From the NCBI GenBank assembly GCA_041603235.1, contig JBFIES010000002.1, positions 124,001 through 188,000 of the forward strand: a DNA stretch of 64,000 bases, read 5' to 3'. Within the stretch, counting starts at the first letter, position 1. Every line of letters starts with the position of its first letter. Under the pieces are notes generated by a model. That model did no database searches, had not been told where the DNA came from, and saw only the letters and a list, made by a program, of their open reading frames with translations. This DNA comes from Panacagrimonas sp041603235. Its GTDB lineage: Bacteria > Pseudomonadota > Gammaproteobacteria > Nevskiales > Nevskiaceae. Below are positions 35,433-44,515 of the stretch, in pieces. A program made the translations under genes and the position numbers.

Positions 35433-36674
35433 TCAGGCGCGCCGCAGCGGCCACACGGCGAGCAGGCGACGCGGACCACGGCCCCCATCGATCATCAGGA
35501 TCAAAGCTAGGCATCCGGCACCGGACAGAACAGTGGCCACTGTGAAGCTCGCGACATAGCCAAATGCGTCGCCAATCAGTCCGCCGCTGATGGCAGCCAC
35601 GCCGCCGGCGAGCAGGATTGCGCAGGAAAATAAGGTGTAGTCCGTGCCGGCTTGCGCAGGTTCTGATGCATCCATCATCAGGGTAAATAGGGCGACCGTT
35701 GCCATGCCGCCGAGCAGATGTTCGGCGGTGCTCGCGGCGTAGATCAGGTAGGTGGATTGAGGGTCGGCAGCGCAGGCGATGTAGAGCGTCAGGCTCAGGG
35801 TCTGCAGAACACCGCAGATCAGCAGCGCGGGACGGCGACCCAGCTTCCATGCCAGCCAGCCGCCAAGCCCTGCGCCTAGCAGACCCATCACGGAACCCAC
35901 GGTACCTTTGATAACGGCGATTTCCGACTTGCTCAGTCCGGCGTCGTACATGAAAGGAGAAACCAAGGACGAGGCCATGGCATCGCCAAACTTGTAGGCA
36001 CAGATGAGCAAGACGAACGCGGAAAGACCGGGAATGCGCAGGCGCTGCGACCAGCCCAGCAGAAGACTGCGTGCCGACATTCTCGGTGTGTGTTCGGGAG
36101 CGGTGTTCTCCACTGCGCGATCACCTCGCAGCCAGATCAAGGGCGCGATACAGGTCAGGGCCAGTAGACCCGCCATGCTCAGGAAGGTGAGTGACCAGCT
36201 TGAATGCGCATATATCCAGAGCAGTGCGCCGCCACCAATGATCATGCCGATGCGGTAGGCACCAACTTGGATGCCATTGCCCAGGCCACGTTCTGCCGGT
36301 GTCAGCAGGCGAACCGCAATGCCGTCAGTTGCAATGTCTTGGGTGGCGGACAGGAAGTTGAACAGGACCAGCCCGGCGAAGAGATAGAACAGCCCCTGAT
36401 CAGGATCAATCAGTGACAGCGCGGCAGCACCGCAAAGGCTCAGCGCCTGCATGGCCAGCACCCAGCCCCGGCGTGTTCCGGTCTGGTCCACGACCGGGGC
36501 CCACAGAAACTTCAGCGCCCAGGGCAGGAACAACAAACCACTTGCGCCGATGGCCGCCAGAGACAGACCGCGTTCGCGCAAGAGTACCGGCAGGGCCTGC
36601 GTAAAGAATCCGAACGGCAGACCTTGGGCCAGGTAAAGGCTGCCCAACAGCAGCAACTTGGGCGCAGCGTTCAT
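35433..36674 (-). CDS. Major facilitator permease, AmpG/PAT-like
   Basis: Twelve-helix MFS protein of 413 residues. The opening LYLAQGLPFGFFTQALPVLLRERG, the DQTGTRRGWVLAMQA loop and a SATQDIATDGIAVRLL motif are typical of AmpG-type muropeptide permeases and the related PAT/acetyl-CoA transporter group. AmpG imports 1,6-anhydro-muropeptides, the product of lytic transglycosylases such as the one at 1134, but they are not neighbours. I start at the ATG at 36674; a GTG five codons upstream is possible. Confidence 0.88.
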   Translation of the reverse strand: MNAAPKLLLLGSLYLAQGLPFGFFTQALPVLLRERGLSLAAIGASGLLFLPWALKFLWAPVVDQTGTRRGWVLAMQALSLCGAAALSLIDPDQGLFYLFAGLVLFNFLSATQDIATDGIAVRLLTPAERGLGNGIQVGAYRIGMIIGGGALLWIYAHSSWSLTFLSMAGLLALTCIAPLIWLRGDRAVENTAPEHTPRMSARSLLLGWSQRLRIPGLSAFVLLICAYKFGDAMASSLVSPFMYDAGLSKSEIAVIKGTVGSVMGLLGAGLGGWLAWKLGRRPALLICGVLQTLSLTLYIACAADPQSTYLIYAASTAEHLLGGMATVALFTLMMDASEPAQAGTDYTLFSCAILLAGGVAAISGGLIGDAFGYVASFTVATVLSGAGCLALILMIDGGRGPRRLLAVWPLRRA

Positions 36675-36742
36675 GTGACGTATTTGCACGCGAAGGGGGC
36701 ATCACCCTACGACAAACGGATGACAGCGGGAATGCCGCTGAC

Positions 36743-37405
36743 TCAGGGCGCTGTTCTTTTGTGCTTTTCTTCGTCGGAACCGGATAGCCCTGCCGTAATG
36801 ACAAAGCGCATCGCTTCTTCCATGCCCATATCCAGCGGCGTCAGGTAGCTGCGTGGCAGCAGCATCGTGTAGCCGCCAATCTGGTAGCTCATCGGCAGAT
36901 AGACGGCAACGCTTTCTTCATCCTGCTCGGCGATGCGGGGTAAGCCAGCGGTCTGCAGGTCTTCGACGGTGACGAATCCGAGCATGCGAATCGGCACGTT
37001 TGGAATCTGGATGAGTACGACTTGTCCCATGCGTTTTTTGCTTTCGCCTGCACGAGAGATAAATCCGGTGAGATCCTTCACGGCGCCATAGACCGTCTTG
37101 ATCATCGGGATGCGCTCTAGCTGGTGTTCGAACCACTGAATCAGCTTGCGAAAGAAGATGGCCTGCGTCATCAGGCCGACGAAGAAGATCACGGCCAAGG
37201 TCATGATCAGACCCATGCCGGGCAGATAGGCTTCGCCCGGCATCAGGATCTGGATGACGCTTCCCAGCAGCTTTTCTGCGGTACCGATCAGCCACATCAC
37301 AATGGCCAGGGTGATCAGAATTGGTAACAGGACAAACAGGCCGCTCAGGAACGTGCGGACCAGGCCGCGCCAGTTGAATCGATTGCTGGCAGGAGATTTC
37401 TTCAT
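36743..37405 (-). CDS. DUF502 family membrane protein
   Basis: Inner-membrane protein of 220 residues: two N-terminal membrane helices (FLSGLFVLLPILITLAIVMW and MGLIMTLAVIFFVGLMTQAI) followed by a cytoplasmic domain with the DUF502 signature (IPMIKTVYGAVKDLTGFIS ... VPIRMLGFVT ... VAVYLPMSYQIGGYTMLLPR). Function unknown; relatives occur in bacteria and plants. The ATGA at 37402-37405 overlaps the start with the stop of the upstream carotenoid oxygenase gene, so the two are translationally coupled. Confidence 0.9.
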   Translation of the reverse strand: MKKSPASNRFNWRGLVRTFLSGLFVLLPILITLAIVMWLIGTAEKLLGSVIQILMPGEAYLPGMGLIMTLAVIFFVGLMTQAIFFRKLIQWFEHQLERIPMIKTVYGAVKDLTGFISRAGESKKRMGQVVLIQIPNVPIRMLGFVTVEDLQTAGLPRIAEQDEESVAVYLPMSYQIGGYTMLLPRSYLTPLDMGMEEAMRFVITAGLSGSDEEKHKRTAP

Positions 37406-38868
37406 TGTTTGAACTCGCTCGCATCGGCCCAGCAGGCGTGGGTGCCGCTGGGAATACGCAGTGGCAGTGTGATCTTTGCGATGGGACCTTCGGCCAGATT
37501 CTGGGCGGCGTAAATCCAGCACTCCGAGCGATCGCGATTGACGTCACTCACGAAGTTGAGCAGCCAGCCATCGTCTTCCGCCTGCGCCCCTTGTCTGGCC
37601 ACGAAGGGCATTTCACTTCCAAAGATGCCGTCTCCAAATTTCACCGTTTCGTGATTCCCCGTCTTGAGATCCTGTTTGAGAAAACCATCGAACAGGAACC
37701 AGCCCTGTTCTCCGGTCATGCTGTAGACATAACGATGCAGGCTGCTCATGTATTGACGATTAATGCTGCCGAATTCGCACAGGGCATCATCAAGCAAGGA
37801 CTCGTGGGTTTGTCCGGTTTTGAGGTTGAAGCGCCATCGACAGAGCTGCGGCTTCATGGAATGCAGATCGAGGTAAGCCATCATTTGTGCATAGGCCCTG
37901 GGTTGCCCTTGCAGCGGTGGTGGCATCGGCTGCTGTTGCTTGTAGCCATCAACGATGACTTCGTCGCCCTGTTCAAATGCATGGGTCCAGTGCAGGACGT
38001 AGGTGGGGTCTGCCTCAAACCAGCGGATGTCGCCGGGCACGCCCTTGCGTGGCACCAGTGCAAAGCGCGAAGGAAGGTCATGCATGCGGGCAGCAAAGAT
38101 ATTCTTCTCGAGCAATGACGCATCCCAGAACAGTGGGAAATCATTGAGCACGTAGAAATGCTTTGTGAACATCATGGCGTGCGGCAGACGCGGCCCGGGC
38201 AAGGGAACGTCAACCAGATGATGCAGTTCGCCTTGTTGATTGAGCGCGCCGCAGCGCATGTACGGTTCATGCCGCGAATAATTGAACCAGAGCAGATCTC
38301 CGCTGACCGGATCTGTCTGCGCGTGCGCCGAGACGCCCTGTACCGGAAACGCACCCTGCCAGCGCTGCGCGCCGTGCTGTTCCAGCGTGACCGGGTCTGA
38401 GGCGTAGAGCTCGCCGCATTGATAGAAGCTGCTCAGCGCCCGGCCACGATGCACACAGACATCGGTGCTGGAAGCATCCTTGAGATAACCCTGCGCGCCG
38501 GAGCCGGGTCGTTCGGACAGGGGCGGCACCTGCGCCAGACCGGACCACAGGGAACGATTCTTGTCCTGTTCGGCCACGAAAGCGTGGGTGCGGATGAAGC
38601 GGTTTCTAAAGGACGCGCGGCCGTTATGCAGATGAAGGGCGCACAGCATGCCGTCGCCATCAAAGGGGTGGTACTTGCCCAGGGGCTGATGGAGCGGGTT
38701 TTCCGTGTTGCGCAGGTAGACGCCGTCGAGGTCTCGCGGAATGTGGCCGCTCACCGGGCAATCATCGTCATGCCATTCTTCTGAGACCGGTGCCCATGCG
38801 CCGTTGAGATAGGGGTGATCAGAAGGTTCCAGACTGCTGCGGACCTGGTTGATCCGAATGGCGCTCAT
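37402..38868 (-). CDS. Carotenoid oxygenase (carotenoid cleavage / RPE65-like family)
   Basis: Non-haem iron beta-propeller enzyme of 488 residues that cleaves a double bond in carotenoids or related phenylpropanoids. Landmarks are GHIPRDLDGVYLRNTENP and HPFDGDGMLCALHLHNG near the N-terminus, VSAHAQTDPVSGDLLWFNYS (first iron histidine region), LPHAMMFTKHFYVLNDFPLFW, a YVLHWTHAFEQGD stretch with a further histidine, and a late SGTHACWAD. Four propeller histidines can be picked out. It is divergent from the pirin gene. No carotenoid biosynthesis gene is in the window. Confidence 0.92.
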   Translation of the reverse strand: MSAIRINQVRSSLEPSDHPYLNGAWAPVSEEWHDDDCPVSGHIPRDLDGVYLRNTENPLHQPLGKYHPFDGDGMLCALHLHNGRASFRNRFIRTHAFVAEQDKNRSLWSGLAQVPPLSERPGSGAQGYLKDASSTDVCVHRGRALSSFYQCGELYASDPVTLEQHGAQRWQGAFPVQGVSAHAQTDPVSGDLLWFNYSRHEPYMRCGALNQQGELHHLVDVPLPGPRLPHAMMFTKHFYVLNDFPLFWDASLLEKNIFAARMHDLPSRFALVPRKGVPGDIRWFEADPTYVLHWTHAFEQGDEVIVDGYKQQQPMPPPLQGQPRAYAQMMAYLDLHSMKPQLCRWRFNLKTGQTHESLLDDALCEFGSINRQYMSSLHRYVYSMTGEQGWFLFDGFLKQDLKTGNHETVKFGDGIFGSEMPFVARQGAQAEDDGWLLNFVSDVNRDRSECWIYAAQNLAEGPIAKITLPLRIPSGTHACWADASEFKQ

Positions 38869-39017
38869 GGCTCTACTCCCCGGGTGAAATGCGTGCCGGC
38901 CTGCTCAAGACCGACGCGACTGCGGACCATTGGCTCATGAATTGAATCTGTGGCTGAAGTCCCCACATTCTACGGATCGCAGAAGTGGTTCAGGCTGCGC
39001 CCAACCAGGAGCCAGAA

Positions 39018-39890
39018 ATGAAGAGTGTGCTTGCTGTCCACGATTATCCACATCAGCACTGGGTGGGAGATGGCTTTGCCGTGCAATCTATGTACGCGCA
39101 CCTGAATTTCACGCGGCAGATCAGCCCCTTCCTGATGCTGGACTACGCAGCGCCACGGCATTTTTCGCCAAGCAGCCAGCCCCGTGGCGTCGGCGGGCAT
39201 CCGCATCGCGGATTCGAAACCGTCACCATCGTCTATCGAGGCGAGGTCGAACATCGCGATTCCACCGGCGGTGGCGGAGTGATTCGCGCCGGCGACGTGC
39301 AATGGATGACCGCCGGATCCGGATTGGTCCATGACGAGTTTCATTCCAAGGCCTTTGCCGCCAGCGGTGGAGACATGGAAATGGTCCAGCTGTGGGTCAA
39401 TCTTCCTGCGGAGCACAAGATGACGCCACCCCGCTATCAAGCGATTACTTCCAACCAGATTCCTGACGTTGCACTGGAGAATGAAGCCGGTCATGTCCGG
39501 ATCATTGCTGGCGCATTCGCGGGGCAGTCCGGTCCGGCCAGTACGTTTACGCCAATCAATGTCTGGGACTTGCGCCTTGCCCGGGATGGCGTGAGTCATC
39601 TGGATGCGCCGGATGGTCACAACACGACCTTGCTGTTGCTGAGCGGCAAGCTGCGCCTATCCGGTCATGATGAAGTCGTGCAGGGACCTCGACTGGTACA
39701 ACTGAGCGAGCAGGGCGCCGGGCTGGAACTGACTGCGCTGGAGGACTCGACAGCCTTGCTGCTCAGCGGCGAGCCCATCGATGAGGCCATCGCCTCTTAC
39801 GGTCCGTTCGTCATGAATACACAAGCGCAGATTGCCGAAGCGATCGAAGACTTCAACAGCGGTGCCTTCGGCCGCTTGCCGCAGGGATGA
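39018..39890 (+). CDS. Pirin-family protein
   Basis: Bicupin of 290 residues from the ATG at 39018 (AGGAG at 39007-39011). The N-terminal cupin has the full metal set of human pirin: His61 and His63 in GGHPHRGFET, His105 and Glu107 in GLVHDE. Bacterial pirins include quercetin dioxygenases and redox-responsive regulators; which applies here is unknown. The C-terminal cupin is degenerate. It is divergent from the carotenoid oxygenase gene, both being iron-type oxygenase folds, which may hint at shared context. Confidence 0.93.
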   Translation: MKSVLAVHDYPHQHWVGDGFAVQSMYAHLNFTRQISPFLMLDYAAPRHFSPSSQPRGVGGHPHRGFETVTIVYRGEVEHRDSTGGGGVIRAGDVQWMTAGSGLVHDEFHSKAFAASGGDMEMVQLWVNLPAEHKMTPPRYQAITSNQIPDVALENEAGHVRIIAGAFAGQSGPASTFTPINVWDLRLARDGVSHLDAPDGHNTTLLLLSGKLRLSGHDEVVQGPRLVQLSEQGAGLELTALEDSTALLLSGEPIDEAIASYGPFVMNTQAQIAEAIEDFNSGAFGRLPQG

Positions 39891-40123
39891 GGCACCATCG
39901 CCGCGCTGGTCTTGAGCGCGGTCATCGGCAGCTGATCCTGTAGCCGGGCAGGGCCGGCTGCCGGGGCGGAGTGCAGGGCAGGACGCCGCGTTTCCAATTC
40001 GCGGCGAATTGCCTGCTTCAGCCTGTCTGTGGACAGACCTCGCCGTGTTAATAGAACAGCGCTTCACGAATCAAATTCGCGGATTGTTGCTTGGCAGGCA
40101 GCGCGTGGCTTGTGCACTATGAA

Positions 40124-41296
40124 ATGATGACCCTTCGTTCACGTCTTACTTCTTCCATGCAGCAAGCTCGATTGTTTCGTCCTGACCCAAGCCATCCACC
40201 GCGTCTGGGATGGTCGCGCAGAGCACGCTGCCACGCGTTGTATCTGCTCCTTGCTACCGGTATCAGTGCTGCAAGCACGGGTCTCACCGCCGAGTCCGCA
40301 GTCTCGGTCGGCATTGCGCTGCCTCTGAAAGCGCAGACCTCGCAGCAGTTGAGTCTCAGCGGCTCGGTGAGCACGCCACTGGATGCTTCCCTGTCACCAC
40401 GAATTTCCGGGTTGATTGCCGAAGTCATGGTGGACGCAGGCGATGAAGTCAAAAAAGGGCAGGCCCTGCTGAAGCTGGATGACACGCTGGCCAGACTTGC
40501 ATTGAAGCGAGAAGACGCCGCACTGGTGGAAGTGCAGACGCGCATTGCCGAGGCGGAGCGGCTGCGCCGTGAGGCGGATTCACTCTCGGCCAAGGGTAAT
40601 TTGCCCAAATCCCTGGCCAAGACCCGCCTTGCCGAGGAAACGCTGGCAAAGGCGCAGCTCAGTGGCGCCCGGGCGGTCCGCGCCGAACAGGCAGAGCGGG
40701 TCAATCGGCACGTTCTGACCGCGCCGTTCGCCGGGATCATCCGTCAACGCCTGAGCGCGCCGGGTGAATGGGTGGAGCAGGGCGATATCGTCTTTGATCT
40801 GGTTTCACGCGAATCGCTGCGTGTGGATGTGCTGGTCCCGCAGCACCGGCTTGCCGACGTGAAACTGGGGCAGACGGTGGAGGTTACGGTTGATGCCTGG
40901 CCGGATCGCGTATTCAAGGGGCGCGTGGCGTCCAGGGTGAGCGCGGCGGACGCGCAGTCGCGCAGTTTTCTGATCCGTGTCGGACTCGGAGAAGATGCGG
41001 GAGACGTCCTACCCGGCATGTCAGCGCGGGTGAAGTTTCAGTGGGCAGGTCAGTCGGAAGGAGCGCTCTCCGTCCCAGAGGGTGCCGTGCAGCGCTTCCC
41101 GGATGGCAGCACCATCCTGTGGATTGTGGATGAACAGAATCTGGCACAGCGCCGGTCAGTGCAGCTTGGGAACGAGCAGGGCGATCGGGTGCTGGTGCTC
41201 GCTGGCCTGAGCGCGAGTGACCGGGTGGTGGTTCGCGGTGCAAAACGGCTCAAGGCCGGCGTGAAAGTCACGGCTGAGCCGGTCTCAGGCAAATGA
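40124..41296 (+). CDS. RND efflux system periplasmic adaptor (membrane fusion protein)
   Basis: HlyD/AcrA-type adaptor of 390 residues. A hydrophobic signal segment (LYLLLATGISAAS) follows an unusually long charged n-region, and a start at ATG 40157 would shorten it. The lipoyl half-motifs PRISGLIAEVMVDAGDEVKKGQALLKLDD and APFAGIIRQRL-x-APGEWV flank a short alpha-hairpin (~residues 115-170), then beta-barrel and membrane-proximal domains. Its stop overlaps the pump start (ATGA at 41293-41296). No outer-membrane TolC-type gene is adjacent, so a shared channel is likely. Confidence 0.93.
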   Translation: MMTLRSRLTSSMQQARLFRPDPSHPPRLGWSRRARCHALYLLLATGISAASTGLTAESAVSVGIALPLKAQTSQQLSLSGSVSTPLDASLSPRISGLIAEVMVDAGDEVKKGQALLKLDDTLARLALKREDAALVEVQTRIAEAERLRREADSLSAKGNLPKSLAKTRLAEETLAKAQLSGARAVRAEQAERVNRHVLTAPFAGIIRQRLSAPGEWVEQGDIVFDLVSRESLRVDVLVPQHRLADVKLGQTVEVTVDAWPDRVFKGRVASRVSAADAQSRSFLIRVGLGEDAGDVLPGMSARVKFQWAGQSEGALSVPEGAVQRFPDGSTILWIVDEQNLAQRRSVQLGNEQGDRVLVLAGLSASDRVVVRGAKRLKAGVKVTAEPVSGK

Positions 41297-44200
41297 TGGA
41301 ATCCCTGCTTCAGCGCGGGACCCTGCTCACGGTCATCGCACTGGTGATTTCCGTTCTGGGCCTGCTCGCCACGTCCCGGGTGCCGGTGCAGATGATTCCG
41401 GATCTGGAAGTACGCACCATCGCGGTGGAAACGCAGTGGTCAGGTGCAACGCCACAGGACATCGAAAAGGAAATCCTGATCGAGCAGGAAGAGTACCTGC
41501 GCACCATTCCGGGCCTGACCCGGATCAAGTCTGCCGCGCGCACAGGCGAAGCAGAAATTGAACTCGAATTCCCCTTCGGCGTGGATATCACCCGCGCCCT
41601 GCTCGACGTCAACAATGCGCTGGCGCAGGTGCCGGACTACCCAGAGAACGTGGACCAGCCGCGCATCTCGGCCAGCTCGTTCTCGCAGAATTCCTTCATG
41701 TATCTGCGCGTGATGGCAGAGCCGGGTAATCCCTTGGGGCTGGATCTGGACATGCTCAAGGATTATGTCGAGGACAATGTGCGCCCTCGCCTGGAGCGGG
41801 TCCCCGGTGTGGCGCAGGTGCAGATTCGCGGCGGCGCATCCCGCCAAGTTCAGATCGCCGTGGACACGGCGGCACTGGCCGAACGCGGCATGAGCCTGCC
41901 GATGTTGCGCGACGCTATTCGCGCGCGCAATCGTGACCGCTCGGTGGGCGACCTGGATGAAGGCAAGCAGCGATTCCTGTTGCGCAGCATTGGTCGCTTT
42001 GAATCGATCGACGACATGCGTCAGATGGTGATCGGGCGGCGTGGCGATGCACTGGTGCGACTGGGCGATGTTGCAACCGTGCGCCTGGATCACTTCGAGC
42101 GACGTGTTCTGGACTACACCGACGGGCAGGGGGCCATCGGATTGTCGGTTCGCCGACTGGCCGGCTCCAATGTGGTGCAGATCAAGCGCGACATGTTGCC
42201 GGTCATCGACGACATCAACACGCAGTTGCTCGCATCAGTGGGTCTGCAACTGCGCCTGCTCACCGACGATGTGAAGTATGTCGAAGCCTCCGTGCTCAAT
42301 GTCTGGCAGAACCTTGCTATCGGTGCCTTCCTCGCGACCGCCGTGATGTTTCTGTTTCTGCGTTCGCTACCGGCTACGCTGGTCGGTGTGATTGGTGTGC
42401 CGGTCTGCACCATTGCCGCGTTCATGGGCTTGCTCGCATTCGGCCGCACGATCAATGTGATCTCACTGGCGGGTGTTGCGTTCTCTATCGGCATGACGCT
42501 CGACAACAGCATCGTTGTGCTTGAGGCCATCGAAAAAGAGCGACGTGCCGGACTGGGCCGTCTGGAAGCCGCCAGCGCTGGTGTCAGGAAAGTGTGGTCG
42601 GCGGTGCTTGCCTCTACCCTGACCACCATTCTGGTTTTTGCGCCGATTCTGTTCATCGAAGAAGAAGCCGGACAGCTCTACTCCGATGTGGCCGTGGCAA
42701 TCTCGTCCGCCATCTTGGTGTCCATGCTGGTGGCGATCACCCTGGTGCCCGCTGCCACCTTGCGGCTGAGCAATCTGGGCAAGGCGCAACCGGGCATAGG
42801 TGAAGACAACCTGCTCAAGCGCTCCTTGCTGAGATGGGTCGCCTGGTTGGTTGCGACACCGCTTCGGCGCTGGTCTTATCTCGCGCTGTCGGTTGGCCTG
42901 ACCGCTGCCATTATTCTTTTCCTGACACCGCAGGCCGAGTACCTCCCGGAAGGAGAAGAGCCCAAAACTTTCGTGCGCATGATCGCGCCGCCGGGATACA
43001 GCCTGTCCGAAATCGAGAAGGTGGCGGAGAAGCTGCAGGCCGAATTGCAGGTATTTGTCGATGATGATCCGGCTCGATTTGCACGGGGCGAGGTGGCGGT
43101 TCCGGCGATGCGCTACATGAACCTGCAGGCGGAATCTTCCGGCCTGCGCGTCATTGCCGAGACCATCGATCCGGATCAGATCAATGATCTGATGAACGCA
43201 TTGACTGATCGCTTCCGTCAGGAGCCGGACATGCGTGCGTTTGCGGCGCGCGGCTCCATCATCAGCAGTAATGATGGCGGCACGCGCAGCGTGAATGTGG
43301 ATATATCCGGCGCCAAACTGACCGATCTCTTTGCCGCAGCGCAGGCCATATACGCACGAGCCAGTGAGCTGATGCCAACCGCGCAGATCGGATCGGAACC
43401 CACTTCGCTGAGCCTGACCCAGCCGATGATCCGCGTTGAGCCGGACTGGACAAGGCTGGCGGAGCTGGATGTGTCCGGCGACGACTTTGCCTTCGCCGTT
43501 TCCGCGATGGCCGACGGCGCTTACGTGGACGAGTTTTTTGTCGGGGATGACAAGATCGACATGTTCGTCTTCAGCGACTCGGGCAATCGGCAATCGCTGG
43601 CAGAACTGGAGAACCTGCCATTGCATACCGCGAGCGGCGTGGTGCCCTTGTCGGCCGTGGCGCGCTTCGTGGAAACACTCGACACCGACCAGGTTCGTCG
43701 CGTGAATGGTCGCAGAACCGTTACCGTCAACATCGTCGCGCCGCGAGAGATCCCACTCGAATCAGCGGTGGAATTGGTGCGCACCCGGATCATCGATGAG
43801 CTTCAGGCCAATGGCGATATCCCGCTGGATGTGCAGCTGGATATTTCCGGTGCTGCGGATCAGCTGGATGCGACGCAGAACGCCCTGAAAGGAAACTTCC
43901 TGGTCGCGCTGATTCTGAGTTATCTGCTACTCGTGGCCATCTTCACGCATTGGGGCTTTCCGCTCTTTATTCTTACCACTGTGCCGCTGGGCATTGCCGG
44001 AGGCATTGCGGGTCTGGTGCTGATGAATAACTTCGTGTCGCAGCCCTTTGACATGATTTCCATGCTGGGTTTCCTGATCCTGCTGGGCACGGTAGTGAAT
44101 AATCCGATCCTGATCATTGATCAGACCATGCACCTGCTGCGCGAGCAGAAGCTCGGCATCGAGCAGGCTGTCACGCAGGCCGTCGAGAGTCGTTTGCGTC

Positions 44201-44397
44201 CGGTGATGATGTCCATGATCACCACCATCTTTGGCCTGTCCCCTCTGGTATTCATACCGGGTGCCGGAACCGAGTTGTATCGAGGCGTCGGCGCCATTGT
44301 CCTGTTTGGCCTGTTGTTCTCAACCTTGATCACCCTGACCTTCCTCCCAGTGCTGCTGACAACGGTCTTGCGCCGAGGGATTGTCAGGGCCGGCTGA
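41293..44397 (+). CDS. RND efflux pump inner-membrane permease
   Basis: AcrB/MdtB-class proton-driven transporter of 1034 residues: N-terminal helix (LLTVIALVISVLGLLATSRVPVQMIPD), two large periplasmic loops, and twelve membrane helices. The proton-relay helix 4 reads GMTLDNSIVVLE, with Asp404 aligned to AcrB Asp407 and Asn in place of the neighbouring Asp, as in many HAE-type pumps. The C-terminus ends in a conserved GLLFSTLITLTFLPVLL helix. It is coupled to the adaptor gene by ATGA and closed by the terminator at 44468. The drug or solvent range cannot be inferred. Confidence 0.95.
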   Translation: MMESLLQRGTLLTVIALVISVLGLLATSRVPVQMIPDLEVRTIAVETQWSGATPQDIEKEILIEQEEYLRTIPGLTRIKSAARTGEAEIELEFPFGVDITRALLDVNNALAQVPDYPENVDQPRISASSFSQNSFMYLRVMAEPGNPLGLDLDMLKDYVEDNVRPRLERVPGVAQVQIRGGASRQVQIAVDTAALAERGMSLPMLRDAIRARNRDRSVGDLDEGKQRFLLRSIGRFESIDDMRQMVIGRRGDALVRLGDVATVRLDHFERRVLDYTDGQGAIGLSVRRLAGSNVVQIKRDMLPVIDDINTQLLASVGLQLRLLTDDVKYVEASVLNVWQNLAIGAFLATAVMFLFLRSLPATLVGVIGVPVCTIAAFMGLLAFGRTINVISLAGVAFSIGMTLDNSIVVLEAIEKERRAGLGRLEAASAGVRKVWSAVLASTLTTILVFAPILFIEEEAGQLYSDVAVAISSAILVSMLVAITLVPAATLRLSNLGKAQPGIGEDNLLKRSLLRWVAWLVATPLRRWSYLALSVGLTAAIILFLTPQAEYLPEGEEPKTFVRMIAPPGYSLSEIEKVAEKLQAELQVFVDDDPARFARGEVAVPAMRYMNLQAESSGLRVIAETIDPDQINDLMNALTDRFRQEPDMRAFAARGSIISSNDGGTRSVNVDISGAKLTDLFAAAQAIYARASELMPTAQIGSEPTSLSLTQPMIRVEPDWTRLAELDVSGDDFAFAVSAMADGAYVDEFFVGDDKIDMFVFSDSGNRQSLAELENLPLHTASGVVPLSAVARFVETLDTDQVRRVNGRRTVTVNIVAPREIPLESAVELVRTRIIDELQANGDIPLDVQLDISGAADQLDATQNALKGNFLVALILSYLLLVAIFTHWGFPLFILTTVPLGIAGGIAGLVLMNNFVSQPFDMISMLGFLILLGTVVNNPILIIDQTMHLLREQKLGIEQAVTQAVESRLRPVMMSMITTIFGLSPLVFIPGAGTELYRGVGAIVLFGLLFSTLITLTFLPVLLTTVLRRGIVRAG

Positions 44398-44467
44398 GAT
44401 AGGTCAGCGATGCGAGAGTAGCGAGGCGGGGTCGGTTGGTCCTATTGCCTTCCCGCTGATCCAAGAC

Positions 44468-44501
44468 AATAAAAAAGCCGGCTTGCGCCGGCTTTTTTAT
44501 T
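44468..44501. terminator. Bidirectional rho-independent terminator
   Basis: Perfect 15-bp arms AATAAAAAAGCCGGC (44468-44482) and its complement (44487-44501) around a TTGC loop. The GC core GCCGGC is flanked by A6 on one side and T6 on the other, so it can terminate both the plus-strand RND operon and the minus-strand PEP carboxykinase gene that converge here. Confidence 0.95.
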
Positions 44502-44515
44502 GCAGCTTGTGAGGC

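Noticed and set aside
42463..43626. 387-codon frame antisense to the RND permease
   Set aside because: His/Arg/Gln-rich shadow of a strongly conserved transporter.
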